Positions 33,986 to 44,751 are shown, numbered from the stretch's first letter. The stretch is 64,000 nt of DNA from Phascolarctos cinereus (GCF_002099425.1 NW_018344216.1:3118001-3182000); one strand, 5' to 3'. The notes: generated by a model not told the origin, from the sequence alone. Numbers and translations: made by a program.

Positions 33986-36070
33986 AAGACCCTGCAATGG
34001 CTCTTCCAAACCTTTTCGTCCATCCTAAATCTCCCAGTTTCGCTGTCCCGCTGCCCTCTCAGCTGAGAACCTTGCCTCATATTTTACAGAAATGAACTTT
34101 CTCTTCTCCCTTCTTCCCTCTCTCCTGTTACTCAGATACCTTCTTCCACTTTCTCCTTTATTTCTGTCTTACATAATGAAGTGGTCTTACTGCTTTCCAA
34201 GGCTAACCTTTCTACTCATTCAAGAAATCTCATTCCTTCTCATCTCTTCCAACAGATTACCCCCTTTATCATCCCTACTCTTTCACTTATTTTCAAACTT
34301 CCCCTCTCTACTGGCTCATTTCCTACTATCTACAAACATACCCATGTGTCCCTTATCCTGAAAATACTCTCACTTGATCCTTCCATCACTACTGTCATCC
34401 TGTATCTCTTTTGGACTTTGTAGGTTAACTTCTCAAAAAAGGTCATCCAAGATAGGTGTCTCCAATTTCTCTCCTCTCATTCTCTTCTTAACTCCTTACA
34501 ATCTGGCTTCTGACCTTATCATTCATGGAAATTGCTCTCTCCCAAAGTCACTAATGATCTCTTAGTTGCCAAATTCAATGGCCTTTTCTCAATCCTCATT
34601 CTCAATAGCCTTTGACATTGTGAATCACTTTCTTCTTCTTGATACTCTTTTCTCTCTAGATTTTAGGAAACCACTGTCTCCTGGTTCTCCTCCCACCTAT
34701 CTGATCACTTCTTCTCTGTCTTCTTTGCTAGATCCTCTAATAGACCATATTCTCTAATAATAGGTGTCCCTCAGGGTTCTGTCCTGCAGCCTCTAATCTT
34801 CTTCCTCTATGCTATTTGGATGATCTCATCAGATCCTGTGGATTTAATGACCTTTTCTATGTGGATGATTCTCAAATATACCAGTTATCCTGCCCTAATC
34901 ACTCTGATGACCTCTGATTTCACATCTCCAACTGCTTTTCAGACCTCTAGAACTGGATGTCTAGTAGATGTCTTAATGTCCAAAAACAGAACTCATCATC
35001 TTTCTCTCTAATTCTTCTCCACCACCCCCTTCCCATCTTTCCTATTACTGTGGAAGTCAGCAGCATCCTCCCAGTCCCTCAGGCTCACAGTTTAGGAGTC
35101 ATGCTGGAATCCTCATCATCTCTCACTCCTTATATCCAATCTGCTGCCAAGGACTGTCAATTTCATCTTTTTTTTTTTCTTTTTTAAAATTTTTTTTGGC
35201 TAGGCAGTGGGGTTAAGTGACTTGCCCAGGGTCACACAACTAGTAAGTGTCAAGTGTCTGAGGTCAGATTTGAACTCAGGTCCTCCTGACTCCAGGGCCA
35301 GTGCTCTTTCCACTGAGCCACCTAGCTGCCCTGGTTAATTTCATCTTTGCAATATCTCTTGAATACTTTTGTTCTCTGACACTGTCATCACTCTAATGCG
35401 GACCTTCATCACCTCACACATGAATTATTGCAATAGACTGATGGTGGGTCTGCCTGTCTGAAGTCACTCTCCACCCCAATCAATCTTCCATTCAGCCACT
35501 AAATTGATTTTCCTGAAGCACAGGTCAGATCATGTCACCACCCCCTACTCAATAAACTCCAGTGCCTTCCTATTTCCTCCAGGAGAAAATACAAAATACT
35601 GTCATTCAAAGCCCTTCATAAGCTAAAACCTTTTCCTACATTTCCAGTCTTCTTCCATCTTAATCCCTGACACATACTTCAGTCCAGTGACACTGGCCTA
35701 CTGTCTGTTTCATGAACAAGAACCTCCATCTGTTGGATCCCTGCACTTTCTCTGTTGTCCTCCCCATATCTAGACTGTTCTCCCTCCTCCCCTCTGACTA
35801 CTAACCTCCCTGACTTTCTTTAAGACACAGGTAAACTCCCATCTTCTACAGGAGGTTTTCTGCAACACCTCTTATTCCAGTGCCTTGTCTCTAGTTATTA
35901 CATCCTATTTTCCTGTATATAGCTTGCTCTGCGTATGTTTATCTGTATGTTGTCTCCCTCATTAGATTGCAAGCTCATTGAGGACAGAAACTGGCTTTTG
36001 CCTCTTTTTGGATCCACAACCCTTAGCTCAGGCACATAGTAGACACTTTATAATTTTTTCTATTGATTGA
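33986..36070 (+). mobile_element. Long L2 LINE with reverse transcriptase region and 3' end
   Basis: The plus strand follows L2 order for about 2 kb. It encodes GVPQGSVL at 34763-34786 (motif B region of reverse transcriptase) and YVDDSQIY at 34858-34881, where YVDD is the intact catalytic motif C. Next come L2 C-terminal words (NWMSSRCLN, SLGVMLESSSSLTPYIQS), the pyrimidine-rich 3' region and the 3' end (TTAGATTGCAAGCTCATTGA). Frameshifts and stops are frequent. A SINE splits it at 35171-35336. Confidence 0.85.
35159..35348 (-). mobile_element. WSINE1-type SINE in the L2, 12-bp target duplication
   Basis: Body 35171-35336, minus orientation (poly-T left, GCCACCTAGCTGCCC right). The direct repeat AATTTCATCTTT flanks it at 35159-35170 and 35337-35348 and is L2 sequence. 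Confidence 0.93.
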
Positions 36071-36114
36071 CAATTATTGATTATTTATTACTGCTTGGTG
36101 AATGTGGCTCAATT

Positions 36115-36166
36115 AGCATAATGTATATAAAGTACTTTCAAACCTGAAGATGCTATAAAAATGTCA
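36115..36166 (+). mobile_element. CORE-SINE tail fragment
   Basis: ATAATGTATATAAAGTACTT and CTGAAGATGCTATAAAAATG, the plus-strand tail of the common CORE-SINE. Confidence 0.5.
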
Positions 36167-36179
36167 ACTCGTTAGCACA

Positions 36180-37190
36180 GGCAGAGCAATTGACATTTTA
36201 TCCCACTTATGTTATCAGGAGCCTAAGGGTGTCTCTGCTGTAGAACTGCTGATCTTATAAATTGGTCAAACTCTGAGATGCTGTCAAATAGACACCTAGG
36301 TCTTATTGGTTAACTTTGTCTTCAATGGACTTGATTTTCAATGGAGAAAACTATCTGCTGTAACTCAGAATTTGTGTGGGATCCTGAGAAAAGAGTTATC
36401 ACATTAAATTAATTTATAAGCAAAGATCTGAATGATAACATGAAGATTCTATCTTACTGAATCCCAGAGGTATAAAGAGAAGCAACTTAAAAGTCATAAG
36501 CTATTTTCTTCTCATATTTATTTTGTTTTCATCTTCTCAACAATAGGATGGTGATATCCTTTACAAAGCACTTGAGATATAGGATAAAAGCTCAATTAAT
36601 ATTCAGTGAAGAATTGGAGGAATAAGTAATGGCATAAATCTTGCTATAAATATTGATATAAAAAATATAAAGTTGATTTTCCTAATTTTCTTCCATAATC
36701 CTGTGGGCAAAATTTTTGTTCTTGGCTTAAAAGGGAACTGTATTTGTTTGAAAAGTAGTACTTGTTAATGGAATTACCTGGAAATGAGGAAACTAGATAT
36801 GCCAGCTGTGTTTAATGTTCTTGACCAATTTTATATCTATTTATTCAGCTATATACACATGAAAGTAAATAGCACATTTGGATAAATGTGTCATCTCAAC
36901 AGTTACTGGCATCTGCATCTATTCCATTTACCTGAATGTGTGAATTATGAATACCCTAAGCAGTGATTTTTAGATGCTCCCTACATCTCATATGTGATAT
37001 ATAACTTACAGTTAGAATGTAGAACTGCAGTAATTGTGCAAAGAATGCTCTATAAAGCATGTATTTTATACCTAGGATAATAATTCCCAAACCTGGATTT
37101 GTGACATCAAAGAACTATAATGTTTGCATAAAATATTGCAAAATTTTTGGAGCAAAAGGAAGTCTAACTGCATTATTTTGCTTTTTGGAT
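36180..37190. other. Unique AT-rich interval, possible regulatory DNA
   Basis: About 1 kb with no repeat match. It holds several homeobox/GATA-like words (TTAATTTATAA, GATAATAATT). No reading frame. Function is a guess. Confidence 0.3.
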
Positions 37191-37194
37191 TTTA

Positions 37195-37646
37195 ATATTT
37201 TATTTTTTTAATTATATATAAAAACAATTTTTAACATTCATTTTAAAAAAAAATTGAGTTCCAAATTCTCTCCATTCCTCTCCCTCCTTGCCCCTCATTG
37301 AGAAGGCAAGCAATTTGCTATAGGTTATACATACTCAACCATGCAAAACATATTTCCAAATTAGTCATGTTGTGAAAGAAAACACGATCAAAAAAGAAAA
37401 GAAAGAAAAAGATGGAAAGTTAAAAAAAAAGTATGCTTTGATCTGCATTCAGATTCCATCAGTTCTTTCTCTGGAGGTGGCTAGCATTTTTTATCATGAG
37501 TCCGTTGTAATTGTCTTAGATCATTGTATTGCTGAGAATAAGCATTCACAGTTGATCATCATACAATATTGCCATTGTTGTCTACAATATTCTCCTGGTT
37601 CTGCTCACTTCAGTCTGAATTAGTCCATATTAGTCTTTCCTAAAAA
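37195..37646 (-). mobile_element. LINE-1 3' UTR and ORF2 end
   Basis: Reverse LINE-1 3' end: poly-T/AT start, CTTGCCCCTCATTGAGAAGG, TTAGTCATGTTGTGAAAGAA, TTTGATCTGCATTCAGATTC, and CTCCTGGTTCTGCTCACTTC. 5'-truncated at about 37646. Confidence 0.85.
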
Positions 37647-37924
37647 CGTTATTTTAAACAACAACAATAATAACACTGCCCTACAGCACTTTTTGGAACA
37701 AGATCAGATATCATGCCTCCAAAAGTTTTGGCAATCAGTTTTTCTATAAATATATAAGCTAAGATAATAATTAGTTCTGTTCTCCCTTTTACCTCATTCC
37801 ACTTGATAATAGAGGTAGCAGTCCTGTGTAATGAGTGGGAAAGTATCCACCATATGTTTGTGTGGGCAGGTGGAAGAAATTACAATTACTTCCCATCTGA
37901 TTCCTCATGCAGAAGCAGAAGCAC
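37647..37924. other. Unassigned interval
   Basis: No supported feature. Confidence 0.45.
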
Positions 37925-38105
37925 ACAGTCCACTGAGACAAAGTGATATATAAGTGGGACATACTCTTGACTATAAGTAACCAGAGCTTATAGCCCTAGC
38001 GTTATTATGAACTAGCTGTGTGAACTTGGCAAATCACTTAACCTCAGTTTCTTCTGTAAAGTGGGGTAATTAGATTAAGTGATCTGTCAATTTCTTTCTT
38101 CCTCT
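37925..38105 (+). mobile_element. CORE-type SINE
   Basis: AACTAGCTGTGTGAACTTGG, CAAATCACTTAACCTCAGTT and TTCTGTAAAGTGGGGTAATT in plus order, with a possible L3-like tail. Confidence 0.65.
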
Positions 38106-38107
38106 AA

Positions 38108-38345
38108 AGCAGTTATTCTTAAGCCCCCAAGGAGTTCATAGGAAGACTACTTGGAGTCTGTAAACTTAGATGGGGAAAAAAAATACATCTTTATTTTCAT
38201 TAACCTCTAAAGAAATGTCTCATTTCATGTATTTTATTTTATGTGTTTAAAAACATTCTGACAGAAGATCTGTAGGTTTTGCCAGATGGTCAAAGGAGTA
38301 CATGACACAATAAAAGGTTAAAAACACTTGCTTTAGGCCAGAGTT
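38108..38345. mobile_element. hAT-Charlie relic (MER58-like)
   Basis: Starts with CAGTTATTCTTAAGCCCCCA and ends near GGTTAAAAACACTTGC, imperfect inverted ends of the 'ggttcttaa...ttaagaacc' type. Internal words TTTTATTTTATGTGTTTAAA and GGTCAAAGGAGTACATGACA match the MER58-like family as I remember it. A second copy lies at 40.06 kb. Confidence 0.6.
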
Positions 38346-38485
38346 GTCATGTGGCCCACAACTCTAAGAATATGGCTGGAACCAGATTAAAATATAATTC
38401 AGAAATATTTAACAAAATAAATAAAAGTAAAGTAAAACATAGATAATGTTAATATGTGGTTTTCTAACCATACAGAGATCCATTA
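38346..38485. other. Unassigned interval
   Basis: Possibly a second decayed DNA-transposon end; not supportable. Confidence 0.35.
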
Positions 38486-38486
38486 T

Positions 38487-38518
<32 letters not shown>

Positions 38519-38600
38519 ATACATACACACATACATATATACACACATACATATTCACATACACACATATACACTATACATATACATATACATACACATA

Positions 38601-38645
<45 letters not shown>

Positions 38646-38660
38646 ACACATACATATATA
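38486..38660. repeat. Compound (CA)n...(TA/CA)n...(TG)n microsatellite, self-complementary
   Basis: The left part is CA-rich, the middle mixes TA and CA, and the right part (about 38605-38642) is pure TG. The CA and TG arms are complementary, so either strand can fold back on itself. Confidence 0.95.
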
Positions 38661-38904
38661 CTGGCCCCTGTTTCTATTTGAAATTCACACCACTGCTCTG
38701 GGGGGTATGTGGAGAGACAACTGAGAAGAGAAAATACTTCTGTGATTCAGACAAGTGAAATTTAGCATTATGCATACCAAAATCCCCAATAAACATAAAG
38801 GAAATATTTTAAAAGTCTTTGACTTTTTTTGAAATCTAGAATGCACTATTGCATAGCAATGCTGCAAATCATGATTAATTTTTTAAAGCTAGCCTCCAGA
38901 AGTC
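38661..38904. other. Unassigned interval
   Basis: No supported feature. Confidence 0.4.
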
Positions 38905-39165
38905 TGAGAGAGGCAGCATGCCATGGAGGATTGTGTGGTAGACTTGAACTTAGGAAGCTCTGTGTTCAAATTCTACTCCTTACAAGGACGAACTGTGTGA
39001 TGCTCGAAAAGTTACTGAACATCTGTGAGTCACAGTTTCCTTCTCTGCAGATAGTAATTATTGTACTTCCTCCCTGGTAGCATTGTTGTGAGGCTAAAAT
39101 GAGATAATGAATATAAGGCACTTTGCAATCATTAGAGCCCTATATAAATGCCAGCTATTATTTAA
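38905..39165 (+). mobile_element. CORE-SINE, near full length
   Basis: Head with TGGTAGACTTGAACTTAGGA, then a B-box-like TGTGTTCAAATTCTACTCC, CACAGTTTCCTTCTCTGCAG, TTGTGAGGCTAAAATGAGAT and the CTATATAAATGCCAGCTATT tail, in plus order. Confidence 0.75.
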
Positions 39166-40054
39166 CTTATAATGTAAAATACTGCATCTGCATGTGCCAA
39201 TGAAGATAGAAGGAAACAAAGTAATGATAATTTAGCCAAACAGAAAGAAGTATTCAAATTGGAAAAGGAATGGTTTCATTTATCTTGAACATTGGTGCTG
39301 AAGCTGACCAGGCTTAATTGGAGGAAGAGGCAAAGCAGATGGAGAGACTTTCTTTGGTTGAGATTCTGAAGAGCTGTTATGGAAACTTTCAAGGACTTTT
39401 GAAGTTGATGGTATTCTTACTATGCCCAGTTACACTTCATAAATTAAGGATTTCTTTTGTAAAAAATAAATCTATCTCTAGTACTATTATGTTTACAGGA
39501 CATTATTAAAGTATATTTTTTTTCTTTGGGATCATGAATGAATGGATAAATAAATGGATAGATGAATTGATGAACAAATGAATGAATAAATATGAAGCAT
39601 TTAAAAATGCTTACTCTGTCCCAATGAAAGTGATATATAGGTTCCCTAAGGTAATTTCACTAGATTCAAGAGAAAATTTTTTAGAAAGAATGTTGAGGAA
39701 GATGTATGTATATATTGGAGAGAGCGTCTGAGATAAAAAGAATTCAGCTGTTGAGTACTGAGAAACTGGGGATAGTTAGAAGGGGTGGGAGGCAGATTCC
39801 TAAAAAGGGAAAAATACAACATGACGTGTTCCTCTCTCATCATCTTAAAAGAGTAAATTTTAAAGAAATAACTAGCAAGATTTTTAAAAAGTTTCAGACT
39901 GTTCACTACATTTTGCCATCATTCCCTGATAGGTCAATTATAAGGTTTTGTGAAAAAAGAGAAGGGTGTAGGAAACTGGTTTAAAACTTTTCTCCCATAT
40001 AAGAGACATTTGAAATTTGGATTTTCATAATTAAGGGCGTGCCTTTATATTTAG
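39166..40054. other. Unassigned AT-rich interval
   Basis: Contains a short (AATG)n-like patch at about 39533-39595. Frames on both strands near 39.65-39.98 kb overlap each other and look like chance. Confidence 0.4.
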
Positions 40055-40235
40055 GGTTCTTAACTTGAAATCTAAGATTTTTTTAAATTGATGAATTCAT
40101 TTCAATGTGATTTATTTCCTTTTATTCATATATATATATATATAATTTTGTTTTTTTAAACACACAATTTTGAGAAGGGGTTCATGGGAGTCACCAGTTG
40201 CCAAAGAGTTCTATGATACCAAAGAGCATAAGAAC
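40055..40235. mobile_element. hAT-Charlie relic (MER58-like), second copy
   Basis: AGGGTTCTTAACTTGAAATC at the left and CAAAGAGCATAAGAAC at the right resemble the inverted ends of the copy at 38.1 kb. The internal GAGAAGGGGTTCATGGGAGT and AGTTGCCAAAGAGTTC words match the family. A short TA run lies at 40127-40143. Confidence 0.6.
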
Positions 40236-40479
40236 ACCTAATCTACAGTCTTCTGAAATGAAGTTCCATGGCATGAAGTTTCATATGATTCCTGTTTTGA
40301 GGAGATTTCCTATGGTAATTAATATTCCTTTGGTTATTCCCTGTTGTCGTTGCAAATTTAGATATATAACTAATTAATCCTTATGTTGTTTCTGTTTAGT
40401 ATTAAGCAAAAGGAATCTATGTCTTTTAATTGTGGACATTTCCTCTGATTCACAACTTATAATGCGTTTCAAAGAGAGG

Positions 40480-40700
40480 CCACATGACGTAATGATTAGA
40501 GAGTTGGCCTAGAGCCCAGAAGATCTGGGTTCAAATCCTCCCTCTCATACAATATTGGCTGTATAACCCTGGGCAAGTTACTTAAACTCTCAGAGCCCTG
40601 TGCAACACTCTAATACTCAGAGTTGGAGACCTGTGCTGCTAGATGGAGTTTCCACATCTGGGAGTTCCCTATTTCAATGAAATCATTTGTCATCCCAAAC
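40480..40700 (+). mobile_element. tRNA-headed CORE-type SINE
   Basis: GTTGGCCTAGAGCCCAGAAG, GATCTGGGTTCAAATCCTCC (good B-box), ACCCTGGGCAAGTTACTTAA, then a tail ending GGGAGTTCCCTATTTCAATG. This is the least decayed copy of the family at 0.27, 5.3 and 19.0 kb. Confidence 0.75.
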
Positions 40701-41050
40701 TATCCTAATGCTAATAAAAGGAGTATATAAATAGAGCTTAAGAGAACTATGCTGTCTCTCATGAGATATGTAAACATTCTTTCTTTTTAAGCTCTCCTTT
40801 GCATACATTCCTATGGTTAGTTGTCATATTTATTTATTTTGGTATCTAATTATTTCTTGGCACAGGACCTTGCATCTGATAGTTGCCTAATAAATATTTG
40901 TTGATTTATTTATCAATTATACCTTGCCATCCATTTTTGTTTATATTTAATATGTATATTTTGCCTTCCCAATTAGATTGTAAGATCCTTAAGGATTATT
41001 TCCCTCAGCTCATAACACAGTACAGCAATAGGCTTGAATATATTGGATTT
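40701..41050 (+). mobile_element. L2 3' fragments (two pieces)
   Basis: CATCTGATAGTTGCCTAATA with AATATTTGTTGATTTA near 40870-40910, then TTCCCAATTAGATTGTAAGA and TCCTTAAGGATTATTTCC near 40965-41005, both in plus L2 3' order. Confidence 0.5.
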
Positions 41051-41424
41051 TAATTGATATCGTGTTTGTTAAATGTTCATCCATATCAACATGGTCAGCC
41101 TTAACTTTAAGCATATTTGTGTGATTTGAAAGGGTTCAGCTAGTATTTCTTACCAAAATTTATCTATCCTACTAAATTGTAGGGGATTCTCTATTTGTTG
41201 ATTAATTTATTTAGCTTAATTATTTTTTTTGGCAAATTATCCTCTTTAAATTGCAAATATTTTGTTCTTATAAAACATTTTTGGAATTGTAGTTATGAAG
41301 ATTCCATTGAGGGCACTCTGGAGATTTGTATGACATATTAAAACAAAATGTATCATAAAATTGAAATAAATTGTAATCGCTTCTTAGAAGGGTAAAACAC
41401 TAATTCACCAATACCTAAGACCTT
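41051..41424. other. Unassigned AT-rich interval
   Basis: No supported feature. Confidence 0.45.
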
Positions 41425-41542
41425 GTTGAATGAGCATTTGATAAGTGCCTTCTACTTTCAAAGCAGTCTCCTAGTTGCTGATGAAACAAAAGTCAATCAA
41501 AAAATAATAATCCCTGTCCTCAAGGAGCTTATAATTAGTATT
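41425..41542 (-). mobile_element. L2 3' fragment
   Basis: TTGATAAGTGCCTTCTACTT, CTCCTAGTTGCTGATGAAAC and CCTGTCCTCAAGGAGCTTAT in reverse L2 3' order. Confidence 0.6.
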
Positions 41543-41984
41543 TCATATACATCTTTTTAATGTCAGGGATTGAGAAATTTGGCCCTTACCTGAGCAAGAG
41601 ATTATCACTCCTCGATTTTTTCAAAATCTGCCCAGTAATGTAATTCCTATAATTTGTATCCCAAATTGTGAATTTCTTAAGAGTAACATACCAAGTATCC
41701 ACATTTTTTAGGTGTCAGTGAATCAGCATTCAAATATGGCCACTGTGAGATGCCTATAGATTACAATATCAGAGCTCCTTACCTCACTGGATTAGAACCA
41801 TCTTGAATTTAAGCAATGATATGTATTACCCAGTGGAATAAAGGTTATTTTCAGAAATAATAGTCAAGGTTAGAAGTAATCAAAAATGACATTGTAAACT
41901 ATTTTATCCAGCAGAGACTGTTTCCCAAGATTGCTCATCCATCTGTTTTCCTAAAAGTCCCCAGCTGACCCTCTTGGCCATACC
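41543..41984. other. Unassigned interval
   Basis: No supported feature. Confidence 0.4.
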
Positions 41985-42040
41985 ATGATTCATAAAATCC
42001 AAGCAAAGGAAGAGACCTCAATGGTTATTTAGTCCAACCC

Positions 42041-42286
42041 ATTGTTGTTGTTTTTTTTTCAGAAATGTCCAACTCTTTGTGACCTCTTTGGGGTTTTCTT
42101 GGCAAAGATACTGATATGGTTTGTCATTTCCTTTTCTAGCTCATTTTACAGATGAAGAAACTGAGGCAGACACTTTTAAGTTACTTACCCAGGGTCATAC
42201 AGCTAGTGTCTGAGTTTGGATTTGAACTCAGGTCCTCCTGACTTTACATGTGCACTCTATCCATTGCATCACCTAGCTGCCCCAGT
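42041..42286 (-). mobile_element. MAR1 SINE
   Basis: Reverse order: CATTGTTGTTG tail, GGGGTTTTCTTGGCAAAGAT, TCATTTTACAGATGAAGAAA, CCCAGGGTCATACAGCTAGT, and CTATCCATTGCATCACCTAG with GCTGCCCC. Flanks share GTCC.AC.C, a weak target duplication. Confidence 0.85.
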
Positions 42287-42489
42287 CCCACTCATACCTG
42301 AAAACAAAACAAAACAAAAAATCTCCTTTGTAGCTTACCTGACAAATCATCTAGCCTCTCCGTAAGGACATCCCTGGTAAAAACAAACACAAGCACACAT
42401 GCACAGGTACACATACACATGCACATAATGCATATACACAAGACACACAAATTTAGAGACAAGACATCTCCACTCCAAATGTTCATGTG

Positions 42490-42640
42490 GACTCTTTGTG
42501 CCTGATCTATCGTGGAGTCTTCCAAAATCATATTGGTTCCATCAGTCACAGTCAGACACACTGTACCTTGATCCAAACATAGTCATGTCACTGTGGTTCT
42601 CTTCTAGAACAAAGGACAACAACCAACCGACCAATGAATA
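42490..42640 (+). mobile_element. RTE (BovB-like) 3' end
   Basis: TGCCTGATCTATCGTGGAGT, TCAGTCACAGTCAGACACAC, then AGAACAAAGGACAACAACCA. The last words match, in opposite orientation, the 3' end of the longer RTE at 47.04 kb (TTTGTCCTTTATTCT). Confidence 0.65.
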
Positions 42641-42905
42641 AAAGACCTATCTCTCAAGATGGCTTCTTTTACTTTTGGACATCTACAATTGGTGAGATGT
42701 TTTCCCCACATGTAGCTAAAATATGCCTCTCTCCAATTTCCTCCCAGTTCTCCTAGTTCTGTCCTCTATGCCAAGCAGAATAAATATAATTTTACTTCCA
42801 AAGTATAATCTTAATTTGAAGACAGTTCTAACATTTCCTGAACCCTTATTTTGCTAGACTAAACATCTCTGGTTCTTCTAACCATTCTTTCAAAAGAATG
42901 ATTTT

Positions 42906-43129
42906 GAAATTCATGTAGTAAGTTGGAGTATAACTGAACATTGAGAACATTGTATTTCAGTTAGTGAATGGGGAGGATCCCTGGGTCCCCTAATTTTCAT
43001 GAGGTTTATTTTTCAGGCTCAAGGAATTGGCCCATCAAATGCTGCATCATATTTAGCTTATAGTCCACTATAATCTTCAGTTTTCTTTCACATGAACAAT
43101 CTAGTAGAGTACTCCCAATTTTATATTAG
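42906..43129. other. Unassigned interval
   Basis: No supported feature. Confidence 0.4.
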
Positions 43130-43500
43130 CACACTTATTTTCTGATGCCAAGTGGAAAGGCTGGAAATTTAATACAGGTAATTGTCATTTTCGGGTCTGT
43201 TGTTCGAGTCTGCCAATGTCTTTTCAGGGCCTAATTCTGTCATTCATCATATTGTGTATATGTTGGTTAGTACTGTAATTAGAGAAAGATTATACATTGG
43301 GGAGATTTATTCACAACTCTGGTGATGTTAGCTGTGGCATTTAGGGAGAAAGAAGAGGTGTTAGTGCTGGAAGATAATTAGACTGACTGCGACCTTGTTA
43401 TTTTGGAGAATATTTGATTGTTTTAATAATGAGTCAAATGCAAGGAAAATTCATAGGATTTCAGAAGGCCACAGCTGCATTGTTTAGATTTCAATCAATA
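43130..43500. other. Unique segment rich in AT-hook and homeobox-like words; possible enhancer
   Basis: No repeat or frame. It holds CAGGTAATTG, GTAATTAG, GATAATTAG, an AP-1 consensus TGAGTCA (about 43431) directly followed by AATGCAAG, and CAATAATTAG. The clustering is visible; a regulatory role is inference. Confidence 0.3.
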
Positions 43501-43502
43501 AT

Positions 43503-43670
43503 TAGTCAGCAAACATTTATTAAGCATCTGTTATATGCCAGGCACTGTGCTAAGTGCTGGGTGTAGAAGAGGCAAAGAGGTATACAAAGAGGCAAAAGAC
43601 AGTCCCTGCCCTCAAGGAACTTACAATCTATTGGGGAAGACAACATGCAAAGAAATATATACAAAACAAC

Positions 43671-43729
<59 letters not shown>

Positions 43730-43745
43730 ATATAGGATAATTAGG
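43503..43745 (-). mobile_element. L2 3' end with a (TA)n tract
   Basis: AACATTTATTAAGCATCTGT, GCCAGGCACTGTGCTAAGTG, AGTCCCTGCCCTCAAGGAAC and TTACAATCTATTGGGGAAGA in reverse L2 3' order. It is one of the best preserved L2 tails here. Confidence 0.75.
43670..43724. repeat. (TA)n microsatellite
   Basis: About 55 bp of TA alternation inside the L2 3' end. Confidence 0.95.
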
Positions 43746-43866
43746 ACGTAAGATAATTAAGAGAGTTTTCTTAGTATGACAAAGACTGGTACATGTGCTA
43801 AGCACAGCACTCTACTTTACTGATGTATTCTGCCCGTATTCAGAAAGCAAGGGAGCCTGATGCCAG

Positions 43867-44042
43867 GCGATTATTTATTTTTTTTTATTTTTTTAATTTT
43901 TTTTTAGGCAATTGGGGTTAAATGATTTGCCCCGGGGTCACGCAGCTAGTAAATGCAAGTGTTTGGTCTGAGGCTGGATTTGAACTCAGATCCTCCTGAC
44001 TTCAGGGCCAGTGCTCTATCCACTGTGCTACCTAGCTGCCCC
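43867..44042 (-). mobile_element. WSINE1-type SINE
   Basis: Long T/AT stretch, then AGGCAATTGGGGTTAAATGA, GGGTCACGCAGCTAGTAAAT, and GTGCTACCTAGCTGCCCCC. Possible target duplication AGGCGATT/AGGAGATT. Confidence 0.9.
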
Positions 44043-44128
44043 CAAGGAGATTTTTTAATGAAATAGAATGGAAACAATTTAGAGAAAAGCATTCAATAAC
44101 TGGTTCTGGTCTTTTAACAACATGGTTA

Positions 44129-44500
44129 GTAAAAGTCTTTTTTCAGTTGACAGAGTAGACAGAAAAAAGTTACCTTCCAAAAAGCCTGAGTTAGCCTCAG
44201 ACTAGTCTCTCCATTATTCTCTGAACTATTCTGTTTGTGGTTGGACTCCTCCATTGATGGGGTCTGGTATAAAATGCTATAAGGGGAGAGGTCATGGTTC
44301 CTCCCCATTGAGACCAAGATGTGGCCACCCAAATGAGCATCTTTTCTATTCTGTGTGAAAGGATTAGAGCCTTTGGTCTTATAAGTTTTGAATGATGAGG
44401 ACAAGTATCTAGGCTTTCTAGCACTTGAGTTTTGCGGCCTATTCAGCCTTGCTGCCCCCAGGAACAAGGAATGATCTTCAGGAGTATATTTACAACTCAT
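44129..44500 (-). other. Exon-like open frame, unassigned
   Basis: From the ATG at 44500 (reverse) the minus strand is open for about 124 codons: MSCKYTPEDHSLFLGAARL at the start, then a basic, Ser/Asn-rich middle (SSARKPRYLSSSFKTYKTKG). A splice-donor-like GAAG|GTAACT falls at 44174/44173, which would end the coding part at LTQAFWK. I recognise no domain and no homologous protein. No upstream acceptor or promoter can be shown. It may be chance, a unique exon or an old processed copy. Confidence 0.18.
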
Positions 44501-44751
44501 CCCAGCAGCAGCCAAAACAAGGACTTATCCAGCTGCAATGCTCCAGTTGGACACAAACTTGGTGGGACTGTCACTATATAAGAATTGAGCTAAGTCTAAG
44601 CCCACACTCTTCAGATGCCAAGGTGGATAGAGGAGAGTGTACCCCTGAAGTGTTGGTGAAAAATTGATGTATTTCATTTTTTGCCATATTTTTGAAATGA
44701 ATATCCATTTGTAAAAGCTAATTGATGCTAAGTGCTTAAATGGAACTGAGT
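44501..44751. other. Unassigned interval
   Basis: Contains CACTATATAAGAATTG near 44571-44586, which resembles a TATA box by chance or otherwise. Nothing else. Confidence 0.35.

Larger units (their letters stand above)
41985..42905 (-). mobile_element. L3/CR1 3' region with MAR1 and RTE insertions
   Basis: L3-tail words (AAGAGACCTCAATGGTTATT, TAGTCCAACCC) at 41985-42040 and L3 ORF2 C-terminal words in reverse at 42660-42905 (AGTTCTGTCCTCTATGCCAA, GACTAAACATCTCTGG). The middle is occupied by a MAR1 and an RTE 3' end. Confidence 0.6.

Noticed and set aside
38446-38724. Three overlapping frames of THTHTH/VCVCVC type
   Set aside because: Translations of CA, TA and TG microsatellites.
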